Shown: positions 53,226 to 61,916, numbered from the stretch's first letter. The stretch is DNA of 64,000 nucleotides from UBA1847 sp942492205 (GCA_942492205.1 CALODT010000001.1:2170001-2234000); one strand, 5' to 3'. Program-made: numbers and translations. Notes: a model not told the origin generated them from the letters alone.

Positions 53226-54398
53226 CTATTGCCCGGCAGCCCGGGTCCGCGTGGCTGCATTACGAAGTAAGGATCTTATCTCGTCGCGAACCGGGCCGGG
53301 ATACGGACTATCCGCGACCGTCGTAAGCCACTCCTCCTGAACATCTTCTTCGTCGATCAGCTCGCACTCCATGCGGCTCATGAAGGCAGTGGCCTCCGTA
53401 CCGAGCCGCTCCGGTATTTCTTTGCCGGCGATGCGCCCCCAAAGGCCCGCCCAGTAGCGGGTAACGGTCCACGGATTGTAGCCGCCACCACCAAGCACCA
53501 CGGTCGGCTTACCCAGCGCAACAAACTGCATCACCGCGTCCCAGAGCGCAACGTTCGAGAGCTTCATATGAGACAGCGGGTCGCCCGCAAGACAGTCGGC
53601 GCCGCAACATAGGACCAATGCGTCGACGTGCGCGGCAGCAGCCATGGGTAACAGTGCTTCCTGCACCAGGCAGTCGAACTCCGTGTCATTGAGTTCCGGC
53701 GGTACGCTGAAATTGTAGGCGCCGGCATGCGGGTGCGAGTGCGTGCCGCTGAACGGCCAGCGATGCTGCTCATGCACCGAAACAGTTGTCACGCGCGGCT
53801 CTTCGTAGAAGGCGTCTTCGACGCCATCGCCGTGGTGTGCGTCCAGGTCAATGTACAGCACGTGCTGACAGCCCTTTTCGAGCAGCGTGAGGATCGCGAA
53901 TACCGGATCGTTGAGGTAGCAAAAGCCGGCAGCCCGATCCGGGCGACCATGATGCGTGCCGCCGGACGGATGAAACGTGACGCGGCCTTCAATCGCCAGT
54001 TCGGCCGCCAGGATAGAGCCGCCCACGGTCATCCGGGCGCGCTCGAACAGCCCTGGGAACAGCGGGTTCTCGAAGGTCCCGATCTGGTAGCGCTGGCGCA
54101 CTGCCGGCTCGACCGACCCTGTGGAGTTTGCGTATTGCAGCGCACGGACATAGGCACGATCATGAAACTCGAAGAGCTGCCTGACGCTGGCGGATTCACT
54201 TTCGCGATAATCGTCTTCGCCAAGCCAACCCAGCATCAAGAGGAGATCGACGACGGCCGAATGCCGGACGATATTGAGCGGATGATTAAAACCGAACGCC
54301 GGTTCACGGTAGATGTCGCTGCCAATGAAGACCGGCAGCGCCGGATGCGTCGCAGTCGACAGCTCGCCTGTGAAGGAGATGGCTTCCTTTCGGCTCAT
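53226..54398 (-). CDS. HDAC/AcuC-family zinc deacylase
   Basis: 390 residues from the ATG at 54398; a GTG at 54422 is possible. The class I/II deacetylase fold is complete: HPSGGTHHGRPDRAAGFCYL has the catalytic His pair, YIDLDAHHGDGVEDAFY gives zinc Asp and His, CCGADCLAGDPLS the second zinc Asp, and LGGGGYNPWTV the transition-state Tyr. It leads the lipoate-assembly operon, 27 nt before the first radical SAM gene. It may deacylate a lysine in this system, but acetoin-type metabolism is equally possible. Confidence 0.87.
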   Translation of the reverse strand: MSRKEAISFTGELSTATHPALPVFIGSDIYREPAFGFNHPLNIVRHSAVVDLLLMLGWLGEDDYRESESASVRQLFEFHDRAYVRALQYANSTGSVEPAVRQRYQIGTFENPLFPGLFERARMTVGGSILAAELAIEGRVTFHPSGGTHHGRPDRAAGFCYLNDPVFAILTLLEKGCQHVLYIDLDAHHGDGVEDAFYEEPRVTTVSVHEQHRWPFSGTHSHPHAGAYNFSVPPELNDTEFDCLVQEALLPMAAAAHVDALVLCCGADCLAGDPLSHMKLSNVALWDAVMQFVALGKPTVVLGGGGYNPWTVTRYWAGLWGRIAGKEIPERLGTEATAFMSRMECELIDEEDVQEEWLTTVADSPYPGPVRDEIRSLLRNAATRTRAAGQ

Positions 54399-54532
54399 GC
54401 TTTCCGATGGTAAACCCTGCACTCGATAACGACCCGTTTCAGTTCTCTTCGAGAATATTATATTTCACTAATAAAGACAATTCTGATACTCTAATATAGC
54501 TTATATGCCGCGTTAAAGAGAGGTATTGAACA
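54399..54532. promoter_or_regulatory. Divergent AT-rich promoter region between lipoate-assembly operon and dsrE2-tusA
   Basis: 134 nt. On the minus strand a perfect TATAAT lies at 54457-54462, about 52 nt into a leader before the deacylase gene, next to the dyad TTCTC-ttc-GAGAA (54443-54455). On the plus strand CTCTAATATAGCTTATATG (54489-54507) is the likely dsrE2 promoter patch. Its reverse complement resembles the AT-rich site before dsrE3 (CATATA...ATTAG). GAGAGG 9 nt before ATG is the dsrE2 ribosome site. Confidence 0.5.
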
Positions 54533-55021
54533 ATGTCCGCCGACGAAAAAAGCATGTCAATCATCGTGACCAAAGGGTCACTGGACTGGGCCTATCCGCC
54601 GTTTATCCTGGCGACTACCGCCGCCGCGATGGGTCTGCCCGTTACGATGTTTTTTACGTTCTATGGCCTGCCACTGCTGCTGAAGGATCTCAAACTGCAG
54701 CTGACCGCCGCCGGCAATCCGGCCATGAAGATGCCGATGATGGGCGCACACATGGGGTTGCCAAACCTGCTCACGGCCATTCCCGGTGTCGACGCCGCTT
54801 GCACCAAGATGATGAAAAACCTGATGAACAAGAAGGGCGTGGCATCGATAGAGGAGCTGCGGGAACTCGCCGTCGAAGCCGAAGTTCGACTGATCGCCTG
54901 CCAGATGACGATGGACCTGTTCGAGTATACGCTCGACGATATGATCGAAGGCCCGGAGCTTGGAGGCGCCGCTACCTATATCGAAGTCGCCACACAGGCG
55001 GACATCAACCTGTTCATTTAG
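54533..55021 (+). CDS. dsrE2: DsrE2-type sulfur-transfer protein
   Basis: 162 residues of the DsrE/DsrF-like superfamily. The N-terminal MSIIVTKGSLDWAYPPFILA and hydrophobic MGLPVTMFFTFYGLPLLLKD suggest membrane association, usual for DsrE2. The Cys in EVRLIACQMTMDLFEY is the family's active position. In sulfur oxidisers rhd-tusA-dsrE2 occur together and relay sulfane sulfur. tusA follows 36 nt later. Confidence 0.9.
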   Translation: MSADEKSMSIIVTKGSLDWAYPPFILATTAAAMGLPVTMFFTFYGLPLLLKDLKLQLTAAGNPAMKMPMMGAHMGLPNLLTAIPGVDAACTKMMKNLMNKKGVASIEELRELAVEAEVRLIACQMTMDLFEYTLDDMIEGPELGGAATYIEVATQADINLFI

Positions 55022-55057
55022 CATCTGCACTGGCAGAGAAAACTGGAGTACAACAAC

Positions 55058-55285
55058 ATGGCTGACCATACCCTCGATGCAAAAGGACTGAACTGCCCTT
55101 TGCCAATCCTCAAAGCGCGCAAGGCGCTTAAAGAGGTACCTGCGGACGGGACACTGGAGATCCTCGCGACAGACCCGGGGTCCGTTGCTGACTTTGAGGC
55201 ATTTTGCCGCCAGACCGGCAACGAGCTCATGGAACATTCGGAGGACGGCGGCACCTACCGTTTCCTGATCAAGAAGACGGCCTGA
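55058..55285 (+). CDS. tusA: Sulfur carrier protein TusA
   Basis: 75 residues with the defining CPxP motif (LDAKGLNCPLPILKARKAL, Cys13) and the beta-rich C-terminus. TusA carries persulfide sulfur between rhodanese, DsrE proteins and the sHdr system. The upstream dsrE2 and downstream rhodanese on the same strand support an oxidative role rather than tRNA thiolation. Confidence 0.96.
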   Translation: MADHTLDAKGLNCPLPILKARKALKEVPADGTLEILATDPGSVADFEAFCRQTGNELMEHSEDGGTYRFLIKKTA

Positions 55286-55374
55286 CGCACTAGATTGAAG
55301 ACATTACGGCAGTCGCGCGGGAATCGCCCCGGGCGACTGCCGCGTTCCCTCCCAACTGGCGGAATCGTAACGAT

Positions 55375-56430
55375 ATGGCCGTACTACCTGGTTTGATCCT
55401 CGCGCTGCTGCTGGCGTTTGCCGGTCAGTTTCTGTCTGACTTCATTGGCAAGGACCTGATGGGGCTTCCCAAGAGTCCGATCAGCGCCATCATGATGGCG
55501 ATCCTGCTCGGCATTCTTATCCGCAATACGCTGACGCTGCCGGCCTCGCTACAGCCCGGCATACGTTTCGGACTCGTCCGGGTGTTACGGCTTGGCATCG
55601 TTCTGTTGGGCATACGCCTGAGTCTTGGCGAAGCCGGTGCGATCGGCCTCAAAGCCCTGCCGATTATCATCGGCGCGGTCGCGGCCGCGCTGCTTATCGT
55701 CACTTTCCTGGCGCGCCGCCTGGGACTCAGTGGCAGGCTCGGCACGCTTATCGCCGTTGGCACCAGCATTTGTGGCGCAACGGCGATCGTCGCGACGGCG
55801 CCAACGATTTCCGCGAAGGACGATGAGGTCGCCTACTCCGTCGCCGTCGTCACGCTGTTTGGCGTGGTCGCAATGCTGCTCTATCCGTTTGCCGGCAACT
55901 GGATCTTCGATGGCGATGCCGTCAAGGCCGGCCTGTTCATGGGTACCTCGGTGCACGAAACCGCCCAGGTTGCCGGTGCCGGACTGGTGTACCAGCAGTA
56001 TTACAATGAACCGGGCGCGCTGGACGTTGCCACGGTAACGAAACTGGTGCGGAACCTGGGCATGCTGCTGGTGATTCCGCTGATGAGCATCGTCTATCAC
56101 CGCAATCACGCAGACGGCTCTGAGCCGCCCAAGTGGTACACGATGATTCCGCTGTTCGTAATCGGCTTCGCCTTGATGAGCCTGCTGCGGACCGTTGGCG
56201 ACATGGGCGAGCAGCCCTTTGGCGTGCTCGATCCCGCGACCTGGAAAACAATCGTCTCCCACACCAAAGACCTTGCCGAACTCTGCCTGGCGGTCGCCAT
56301 GGCGGCAGTTGGCCTGGGCACAAGCATCAAGGGGCTGGTAGCGATCGGCCTGAAACCGCTTGGTGTTGGCCTGTTCTCCGCTGTACTGGTAGGCGTGGTG
56401 AGTATTTCTTTGATTACGGTGCTTTACTAA
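55375..56430 (+). CDS. YeiH/UPF0324-family putative sulfate or sulfite exporter
   Basis: 351 residues with about ten membrane segments. The family signature VGTSICGATAIVATAPTISA is present, along with GLFMGTSVHETAQVAGAGLV. These are annotated as putative sulfate exporters, but transport data are few. Sitting between tusA and a periplasmic sulfite dehydrogenase, it may move sulfite (made inside by sHdr) across the inner membrane. 89 nt separate it from tusA and 39 nt from the next gene. Confidence 0.88.
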   Translation: MAVLPGLILALLLAFAGQFLSDFIGKDLMGLPKSPISAIMMAILLGILIRNTLTLPASLQPGIRFGLVRVLRLGIVLLGIRLSLGEAGAIGLKALPIIIGAVAAALLIVTFLARRLGLSGRLGTLIAVGTSICGATAIVATAPTISAKDDEVAYSVAVVTLFGVVAMLLYPFAGNWIFDGDAVKAGLFMGTSVHETAQVAGAGLVYQQYYNEPGALDVATVTKLVRNLGMLLVIPLMSIVYHRNHADGSEPPKWYTMIPLFVIGFALMSLLRTVGDMGEQPFGVLDPATWKTIVSHTKDLAELCLAVAMAAVGLGTSIKGLVAIGLKPLGVGLFSAVLVGVVSISLITVLY

Positions 56431-56469
56431 CTATTCTCAATCACACTCTGTGAAAAACTGGAGCGAATC

Positions 56470-57786
56470 GTGACGGACAAGAAACGCGGTATTCATGAGC
56501 TTTACCAGACTGATCCGCTGGCTGCTGACGAAACATTGTGGGGACGACAGAGCGACCCCTTGACGCGACGCGGCTTCCTTACCAAGAGCAGCGTGATAGC
56601 CATGTCCGCAGCTGTCGGCGCCAGCATTCCGTTCGCGCACCTGATGCCCGCCGGACTGATTCCGGCCGCGCTGGCCTCGACGGATGAGCCTTTCGAAATC
56701 CCGGGTAAGGAAGGGCTGGTCATCCTCAACGACCGGCCGGTCAACGCCGAGACGCCGGCGCACCTTCTCGATGACAGGATCACGCCAGCGAAACACCTTT
56801 TTGTTCGTAACAATGGCACGCCCCCGGTGACGGCAAACATCGACGTCGACGCCTGGGAGCTGGGCTTTGGCGGAGAGTCGATCGGCCGCGAGCTCTCGCT
56901 AACCATTGCGGATTTGAAGAAACAGTTCAAGCACTACACCTACCAGCTGCAGCTCGAGTGCGGCGGCAACGGACGCAGCGAATTTGTACCGCCCGCCTCC
57001 GGCAACCAGTGGTCCATTGGCGCAATCGGTTGTCCGCAATGGACCGGCGTGCGGCTCAGGGACGTACTTGAGTTTGTCGGCACAAAAGATGACGCCGTGT
57101 ACGTCGCTTACTACGGCGCGGACACGCACCTCAGCGGCGACCCCGGCAAAGTCCCGATTTCTCGTGGCGTGCCGCTCGAGAAAGCCCTGCAAGATGAGAC
57201 TCTTATTGCCTGGGCCATGAATGGCGAGGATATACCGCCGATGAATGGCCATCCGCTGCGGCTCGTGTGCGCCGGATGGCCGGGTTCCGTCAGCGGCAAG
57301 TGGCTAAACAAGATAGTAGTGCGCAACCAGGTTCACGATGGTCCGAAGATGACAGGCAGCTCGTATCGCGTGCCGTGTAAACCGGTGGCGCCGGGTACAA
57401 CGGTTCCCGACGAAGACATGTGCATCATCGAGTCGATGCCGGTGAAATCCCTGATCACGTTTCCAAAGTCCGGCATCGAGCACGCCCATGGCAAATCACT
57501 GGCACTGCGAGGACATGCCTGGGCGGGTGATCTGGCCGTGAGCGAGATGCATGTTTCGACGGACTTCGGCGCGAGCTGGCAGAAGGCGAACCTCGAAGCG
57601 CCGGCCAATCGTTTCGCCTGGCAGCATTGGCGTGCCGAGGTCGATTTCCCGGAGATTGGCTATTACGAGGTTTGGGCGAAAGCGACCGACAGCGAAGGCC
57701 GCTCGCAGCCGATGGTCCTGCCCGGCTGGAACCCCAAGGGCTACCTGAACAATGCCTGCCATCGAATCGCCGTGCAGGTCGCCTGA
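56470..57786 (+). CDS. soxC: SoxC/SorA-type molybdopterin sulfite dehydrogenase
   Basis: 438 residues from a GTG start. A Tat signal (LTRRGFLTKS, Arg33-Arg34) exports the folded enzyme. The Moco Cys is expected at Cys164 in QLECGGNGRSEF, followed by GNQWSIGAIGCPQWTGVRLR. The C-terminal dimerisation domain (DLAVSEMHVSTDFGASWQKA) is complete. It is a sulfite-oxidase-family enzyme. The adjacent monohaem (not dihaem SoxD) cytochrome suggests a free-standing sulfite dehydrogenase. No soxXYZAB genes are present here. Confidence 0.87.
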   Translation: MTDKKRGIHELYQTDPLAADETLWGRQSDPLTRRGFLTKSSVIAMSAAVGASIPFAHLMPAGLIPAALASTDEPFEIPGKEGLVILNDRPVNAETPAHLLDDRITPAKHLFVRNNGTPPVTANIDVDAWELGFGGESIGRELSLTIADLKKQFKHYTYQLQLECGGNGRSEFVPPASGNQWSIGAIGCPQWTGVRLRDVLEFVGTKDDAVYVAYYGADTHLSGDPGKVPISRGVPLEKALQDETLIAWAMNGEDIPPMNGHPLRLVCAGWPGSVSGKWLNKIVVRNQVHDGPKMTGSSYRVPCKPVAPGTTVPDEDMCIIESMPVKSLITFPKSGIEHAHGKSLALRGHAWAGDLAVSEMHVSTDFGASWQKANLEAPANRFAWQHWRAEVDFPEIGYYEVWAKATDSEGRSQPMVLPGWNPKGYLNNACHRIAVQVA

Positions 57787-58229
57787 TGCGCTTGCCCATC
57801 ACAACGCTGGCATTCGTATCGCTGCTGATACTCGCAGCCTGCAGCAAGGAACCCGTCGCTGGTCAAACCGCGGCCGTCGAGAAACCGGCCGACGTCGTCG
57901 CGGTCGCAGAGCCACAAATCGATCCGGCTACCGGATTCAAGGTCACGGGCGACTGGCAGCTGGTTCGCGCCAATTGCACCGGCTGTCACTCGTCGAAACT
58001 GATTACCCAGCAACGCGGTACCGCGCAGCAATGGCTGACGATGATCCGCTGGATGCAGGAGAAGCAGAACCTGTGGCAATTCGATGCGGATACAGAGAGC
58101 AGGATCATCGCGTATCTCTCGGAAAATTATGCGCCGGATGAAGCACGACGGCGAGCAGCCATCCCGCGTGATTTGATGCCACCAAACCCTTATGCGAGCT
58201 CCTCCGTTAATCAATCTCAAGGTCAGTAG
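57786..58229 (+). CDS. Monohaem cytochrome c lipoprotein, electron acceptor of the sulfite dehydrogenase
   Basis: 147 residues from the ATG at 57786, overlapping the soxC stop by one base (TGATG). The signal peptide ends in LAAC (Cys19), so it is a lipoprotein. One haem site, NCTGCH (Cys64, Cys67, His68). The following Trp/Met-rich stretch (AQQWLTMIRWMQEKQNLW) and YLSENYAPDEARRR resemble SorB/SoxD-type domains. It should take electrons from the molybdoenzyme. Confidence 0.9.
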   Translation: MRLPITTLAFVSLLILAACSKEPVAGQTAAVEKPADVVAVAEPQIDPATGFKVTGDWQLVRANCTGCHSSKLITQQRGTAQQWLTMIRWMQEKQNLWQFDADTESRIIAYLSENYAPDEARRRAAIPRDLMPPNPYASSSVNQSQGQ

Positions 58230-58230
58230 C

Positions 58231-58620
58231 ATGCTAGTAAGTCCCGCCGATGTCGTTGCGCGCGCAAAAGCGACGATCAAGGAATGCACCGTTTCCGAAG
58301 CGAAAAAAGTCCTGACGCCGAGCACTTTGCTCATCGATATTCGCGAGCCTGAAGAATTTTGTCGTGGGCACATCCCAGGCGCCGTGTTGTCGCCGAGAGG
58401 ACTCCTCGAGTTTGAAATACACCCGCTGGTCCAACGCACCGCAACGGATGCCGATGTTGCGGCTGAAGATCGTCAAATCGTCCTGTACTGCGGCACCGGC
58501 GGGCGCTCCGCGCTGGCAGCGGAAACCCTGACGAACATGGGTTATCGCGACGTGACCTCGATGGACGGCGGCATCGTCGCCTGGTCGGCGGCGGGACTGC
58601 CTGTCGACCTGCCAGCCTGA
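58231..58620 (+). CDS. Rhodanese-domain sulfurtransferase
   Basis: 129 residues from the ATG at 58231, one base after the cytochrome stop. A single rhodanese domain with LLIDIREPEEFCRGHIPGAV and the active-site loop LYCGTGGRSALAAE (Cys87). Likely the rhd partner of TusA and DsrE2, mobilising sulfane sulfur. No signal peptide is seen, so cytoplasmic. Confidence 0.92.
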   Translation: MLVSPADVVARAKATIKECTVSEAKKVLTPSTLLIDIREPEEFCRGHIPGAVLSPRGLLEFEIHPLVQRTATDADVAAEDRQIVLYCGTGGRSALAAETLTNMGYRDVTSMDGGIVAWSAAGLPVDLPA

Positions 58621-58633
58621 CGTCAAAGACGTC

Positions 58634-59566
58634 TCATCCCCCCGCAGCAACGCAAACAAGATCCTCGGCAAGGATGACCTTGCCGCCGTAAGCCTGTCGA
58701 ACCAGCGCGACGTTCTTGTCGATGTCCCGCAGGCTGCGCGCCATGAAATGACTGAGCACAAGCTGCCTGGCCTTTGTTTTCGCCGCCACATCACCAATGA
58801 CGCTTGGACGCGCATGCAGGCGGCTTGCGACGCCGGTTACCGTTTCCGGTACGACGAGGTGCATGACGAGCACCGATGCGCCTTTCGCAAAATCCACAAA
58901 CTCGCGGTTGCTTGCATTCTGGTCGCTGGCAAACACCAGCGTCTCGTCGCCTGTGACAACCTTGAAAGCAACAGCAGGCACAACGCCGTGCGGAACCGGC
59001 ATCGCCTCGATGCTTAGAACGTCATTCCTATAGACGAGAGCCGGTGGGCCAGCCAGGGACACCTCCCGGGCAACCAGCATCGGCTGACCGCTGGTTCCAT
59101 CGAGGAAACCCGACAGGTATCCGTAGGCGCCTGCGTCGGCGTCCAGCATGCTGCGGAGCCAGGCTTTGAGTCCGGGAAACTGCCCACCGCCCGCAGGTCC
59201 GGCGACATGCAGCGGGCGCGCCCGGGCGGAAAAACTGCCGGACTTCAGCAGCGCCGGGAAGTCAGCCGAGTGGTCGGTATGGAAGTGACTCAGGCCGACG
59301 AAGTCGAGGTCTTCGAAGCGCGCACCGGCCTCACCAAAACGCAGCAACGAACCAGCGCCAACATCGACAAGCACGCGAGCGACGCCATCGATCCATAGCA
59401 GGTAGCCGGACGACGCGCGTCCATCGTCGGCGATCGGGCCGCCGGAACCGAGCACCTGCAGAACAACGCCCGAGCCTTTGCTGCAGGGTTGCTCGATTTC
59501 CGCGTTCGCGCTGGCGAAGGGCGAGCACAAGCAAACAATGACGAGAAAACGAGTCGCAAGATTCAT
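58634..59566 (-). CDS. Exported MBL-fold metallo-hydrolase
   Basis: 310 residues with a signal peptide (through SANA). The metal motif SHFHTDHSADFP (HxHxDH) and later ligands (PVPHGVVPAV, FASDQNA, VLSHFMA) place it in the RNase Z/arylsulfatase-like branch of the MBL superfamily. Periplasmic location argues against tRNA processing. Substrate unknown. It is convergent with the rhodanese gene and precedes no operon partner. Confidence 0.85.
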   Translation of the reverse strand: MNLATRFLVIVCLCSPFASANAEIEQPCSKGSGVVLQVLGSGGPIADDGRASSGYLLWIDGVARVLVDVGAGSLLRFGEAGARFEDLDFVGLSHFHTDHSADFPALLKSGSFSARARPLHVAGPAGGGQFPGLKAWLRSMLDADAGAYGYLSGFLDGTSGQPMLVAREVSLAGPPALVYRNDVLSIEAMPVPHGVVPAVAFKVVTGDETLVFASDQNASNREFVDFAKGASVLVMHLVVPETVTGVASRLHARPSVIGDVAAKTKARQLVLSHFMARSLRDIDKNVALVRQAYGGKVILAEDLVCVAAGG

Positions 59567-59585
59567 AGGCGCCTAGTCTGCCAGA

Positions 59586-59954
59586 TCAGCTGGCTTGCGC
59601 GGAACCCTCTTCTTTCTCGAGTTCGACGCGCAGCAGCGTGAGTTCATCGCCGGAGACGAGACGGGTTCTGAAGTCGCCACAGGAAGCACACAGCAGTTTA
59701 TTGGGAGCGACCGTTGATTCACTGCCACACTGGCTGCAGTGCACGACAACGTCGCCCGTCTGCATCACCAGTTCCGCGCCCTCGGCAGACGTACCGGCCG
59801 CCGCCAGCGGGTAGGCGTTTCGCAGTAGCTCGGGTTCGACGCCGGACAGTGGCCCGACGTCCAGCGTGATCTTAGTTACCCGGGCTGCATTCCGGTCGCG
59901 CACGATGCTGTCGATTTGCTGCATCAGCGACAGGCATACGGAAAGCTCGTGCAT
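59586..59954 (-). CDS. hypA: Hydrogenase nickel-incorporation protein HypA
   Basis: 122 residues from the ATG at 59954 (MHELSVCLSLMQQID), where the invariant MHE N-terminus binds nickel. The zinc site uses CSQCGS and CASCGD. HypA inserts nickel into the [NiFe] large subunit. The start overlaps the hupJ stop by one base (TGATG), and it is the last gene of the hydrogenase run in this window. Confidence 0.96.
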   Translation of the reverse strand: MHELSVCLSLMQQIDSIVRDRNAARVTKITLDVGPLSGVEPELLRNAYPLAAAGTSAEGAELVMQTGDVVVHCSQCGSESTVAPNKLLCASCGDFRTRLVSGDELTLLRVELEKEEGSAQAS

Positions 59955-60397
59955 CAGCGACCACGCAGTCCGGTCAACAACTCGCGACGGCTTAGCGAGC
60001 GCTCGTTCTTCGCCGCAACAAACAGGTCCTTCATCACCTGTTGCGCGATTGCGCGCGCCGTCTCCTGGTCGGGCATATCCGAGACGGTGCGAAACAGCAC
60101 GGCGGTCAGGTAGGTACCGAGTTCCTCGTCGCAACTGGTCGTAAACTCGATCGGCCCGGACGGAAACTTTATGCTGGACTTGTCGCCCTGGGCACTGTCG
60201 GCCCAGGCATCGCCGGACACCAGTAGCACCAGGTTCATGAACCAGGGCGTAATCAAGACGCCAAGCTGATGACCTTCGTAGCCCCGGAAGCCAACGGCTT
60301 CGACCTGCACACGCGGATTGACGATCGGCACATCCTGCATGTGTGCGACATAAATATGCTCGAAGTGGCGAACCAGCGCAGCGACGGTGTCCGTCAT
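59954..60397 (-). CDS. hupJ: [NiFe] hydrogenase assembly chaperone HupJ/HybE
   Basis: 147 residues. The segment EAVGFRGYEGHQLGVLITPW is the HybE/HupJ signature, and it continues with FMNLVLLVSG. These proteins aid maturation of the large or small subunit. It follows the rubredoxin gene by one base and is coupled to hypA. Confidence 0.92.
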   Translation of the reverse strand: MTDTVAALVRHFEHIYVAHMQDVPIVNPRVQVEAVGFRGYEGHQLGVLITPWFMNLVLLVSGDAWADSAQGDKSSIKFPSGPIEFTTSCDEELGTYLTAVLFRTVSDMPDQETARAIAQQVMKDLFVAAKNERSLSRRELLTGLRGR

Positions 60398-60398
60398 G

Positions 60399-60608
60399 TC
60401 AGTCTTCCACAGGGATGAAGACCTGCGGTTCCGAATCGCACTGCGGACATCGCCAGTGGCCGGGCAATTCCAGGAACGGCGTGCCGGGCTCTATCTGTTG
60501 CTCGGCGTCTCCTTCGGCCGGGTCATAGACATACCAGCAGATACGGCATTCAAGCCGCGTGTCGCGCTCCAGTCGCGCGCTCGGGTCCGACGTCGATGAA
60601 CCGATCAT
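60399..60608 (-). CDS. hupI: Rubredoxin HupI
   Basis: 69 residues. Two rubredoxin iron loops, LECRICWYVYDP and HWRCPQCDS, give the four Cys ligands. HupI-type rubredoxins help assemble the hydrogenase small subunit when oxygen is present. Its ATG overlaps the hupH stop (ATGA). Confidence 0.95.
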   Translation of the reverse strand: MIGSSTSDPSARLERDTRLECRICWYVYDPAEGDAEQQIEPGTPFLELPGHWRCPQCDSEPQVFIPVED

Positions 60609-61471
60609 GCGACATCGGACCAGTAAGGCGTCAGCATATCGCCCAGGCGTGTCGCCGAGTCGCTAAGATCCTCAGGGGCCGCGCGTATGGCTTCCGGGAC
60701 GTCGGTCAGTTCGATGGTATTGAGAATCAGCGTCCCCATCGAGTTGAAGAAACGCACCCACCAGACGTTCGATGTCAGCGTGCTGCTGACCTGGCACTTG
60801 CCATACGCCCGCGATAACGTGTCGATTGGTCCTCTACCCAGTCGCTCTTCGATGAACGCCAGCTCCTCCCCGGACAGCGGCAGCAGGGTCAGGTTGATGG
60901 TGTGTGGCGCGCCCTCCTCCACGAATGCCGGGTATCGCGCCGCGAGTTCGACAAGGATCGCAAGTGCATTGTTGAGCTCGCCCGGGATGTCTCTACCGTC
61001 CGCATTGATCGGCCGATCGCGCCCGTCCGGCATGCGCACAGTATGCGGTACATCCGCAACTTCGAGAATGTCGTAACAGACCGTGTCATCGTCGTTGAGA
61101 TAAAGCGTCCGCCAGACGCCGGCCAGCACCGACTCCTGCGAGCGGGCGCGAATCGTGCCGTTGTGGCTGATGCTGACTTCGCCTTCGCCAAGAATCTGGT
61201 TTACGAGTTCGCGGTCTTCGTCATCCAGGCCGGTCAGATTGGCGAGCTGCGCTTCTCTGCCGGGTTCGTAATCGGCCAGCGCCTGCCGCAGCCACAGCAT
61301 GGCTTCACGCGCACCGACCAGTCCCTGGACGGCGTCAGGCTCGGGGATGTCCGGCTGCTCGAAGGTCGCCATGTCGCTGGGCATGTCGATGTACGACAGT
61401 CCCTGACCGTCCTCGCTGACGGGCTGGCTGCCGGGACCAATGACGCTTACGGGGATCTTCTTGATGTCCAT
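60605..61471 (-). CDS. hupH: Hydrogenase expression protein HupH/HyaF
   Basis: 288 residues of the HupH/HyaF family. Recognisable parts are ILGEGEVSISHNG and SQESVLAGVWRTLY in the first half and SRAYGKCQVSSTLTSNVWWV near the C-terminus. HupH assists small-subunit maturation. It lies 28 nt after hupG and overlaps hupI. Confidence 0.92.
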   Translation of the reverse strand: MDIKKIPVSVIGPGSQPVSEDGQGLSYIDMPSDMATFEQPDIPEPDAVQGLVGAREAMLWLRQALADYEPGREAQLANLTGLDDEDRELVNQILGEGEVSISHNGTIRARSQESVLAGVWRTLYLNDDDTVCYDILEVADVPHTVRMPDGRDRPINADGRDIPGELNNALAILVELAARYPAFVEEGAPHTINLTLLPLSGEELAFIEERLGRGPIDTLSRAYGKCQVSSTLTSNVWWVRFFNSMGTLILNTIELTDVPEAIRAAPEDLSDSATRLGDMLTPYWSDVA

Positions 61472-61499
61472 ATCGGGACCTCCGGTAGGAGCTTAAGGC

Positions 61500-61916
61500 T
61501 CAGGCGGTGACAACGGGAATACTGAAACCCGGCGGCCGTTTCGGCGCCGCAACGAACAGGTCGCTTATCTTGTCCAGGTAGTCACCCCAGTCCTGGATCC
61601 GCGTAATAGTGCCGACGTACTCGCCGGAGCGAACGAAAACCAGCGACGGATACTCGCTGAATCCGTACTGCCGCTTCAGCGTCTTGCCGTCGCCGAACAC
61701 GTCGGTAACGACGCCGGGCCGCAGCTGGCCGTCGAATGCACTGACCAGTTCGGGAAGCACCACGGCCACATCGGTCGCGTCCTTGACCGTGCTCGGATCT
61801 CCCGGGAAGAACAGCACGTTCATGCCGGGCTCGGCGACGAACTCGTCATGGTTCGCCAGCGACACCTCCGCGTAGCCGAGCTCTGTCAGCAGGCGCTCAA
61901 TCAATACGTGGCTCAC
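61500..61916 (-). CDS. hupG: Hydrogenase small-subunit chaperone HupG/HyaE
   Basis: 138 residues from a GTG overlapping the hupD stop (GTGA). Thioredoxin-like fold (NVLFFPGDPSTVKDATDVAV, YGFSEYPSLVFVRSGEYVGT) without a CxxC, as is normal for HyaE. It binds the Tat signal of the small subunit as a quality-control chaperone. Confidence 0.92.
   Translation of the reverse strand: MSHVLIERLLTELGYAEVSLANHDEFVAEPGMNVLFFPGDPSTVKDATDVAVVLPELVSAFDGQLRPGVVTDVFGDGKTLKRQYGFSEYPSLVFVRSGEYVGTITRIQDWGDYLDKISDLFVAAPKRPPGFSIPVVTA

Noticed and set aside
58621..58633. Short repeated GACGTC between the rhodanese and MBL genes
   Set aside because: Too short to support a regulatory or mobile-element call.
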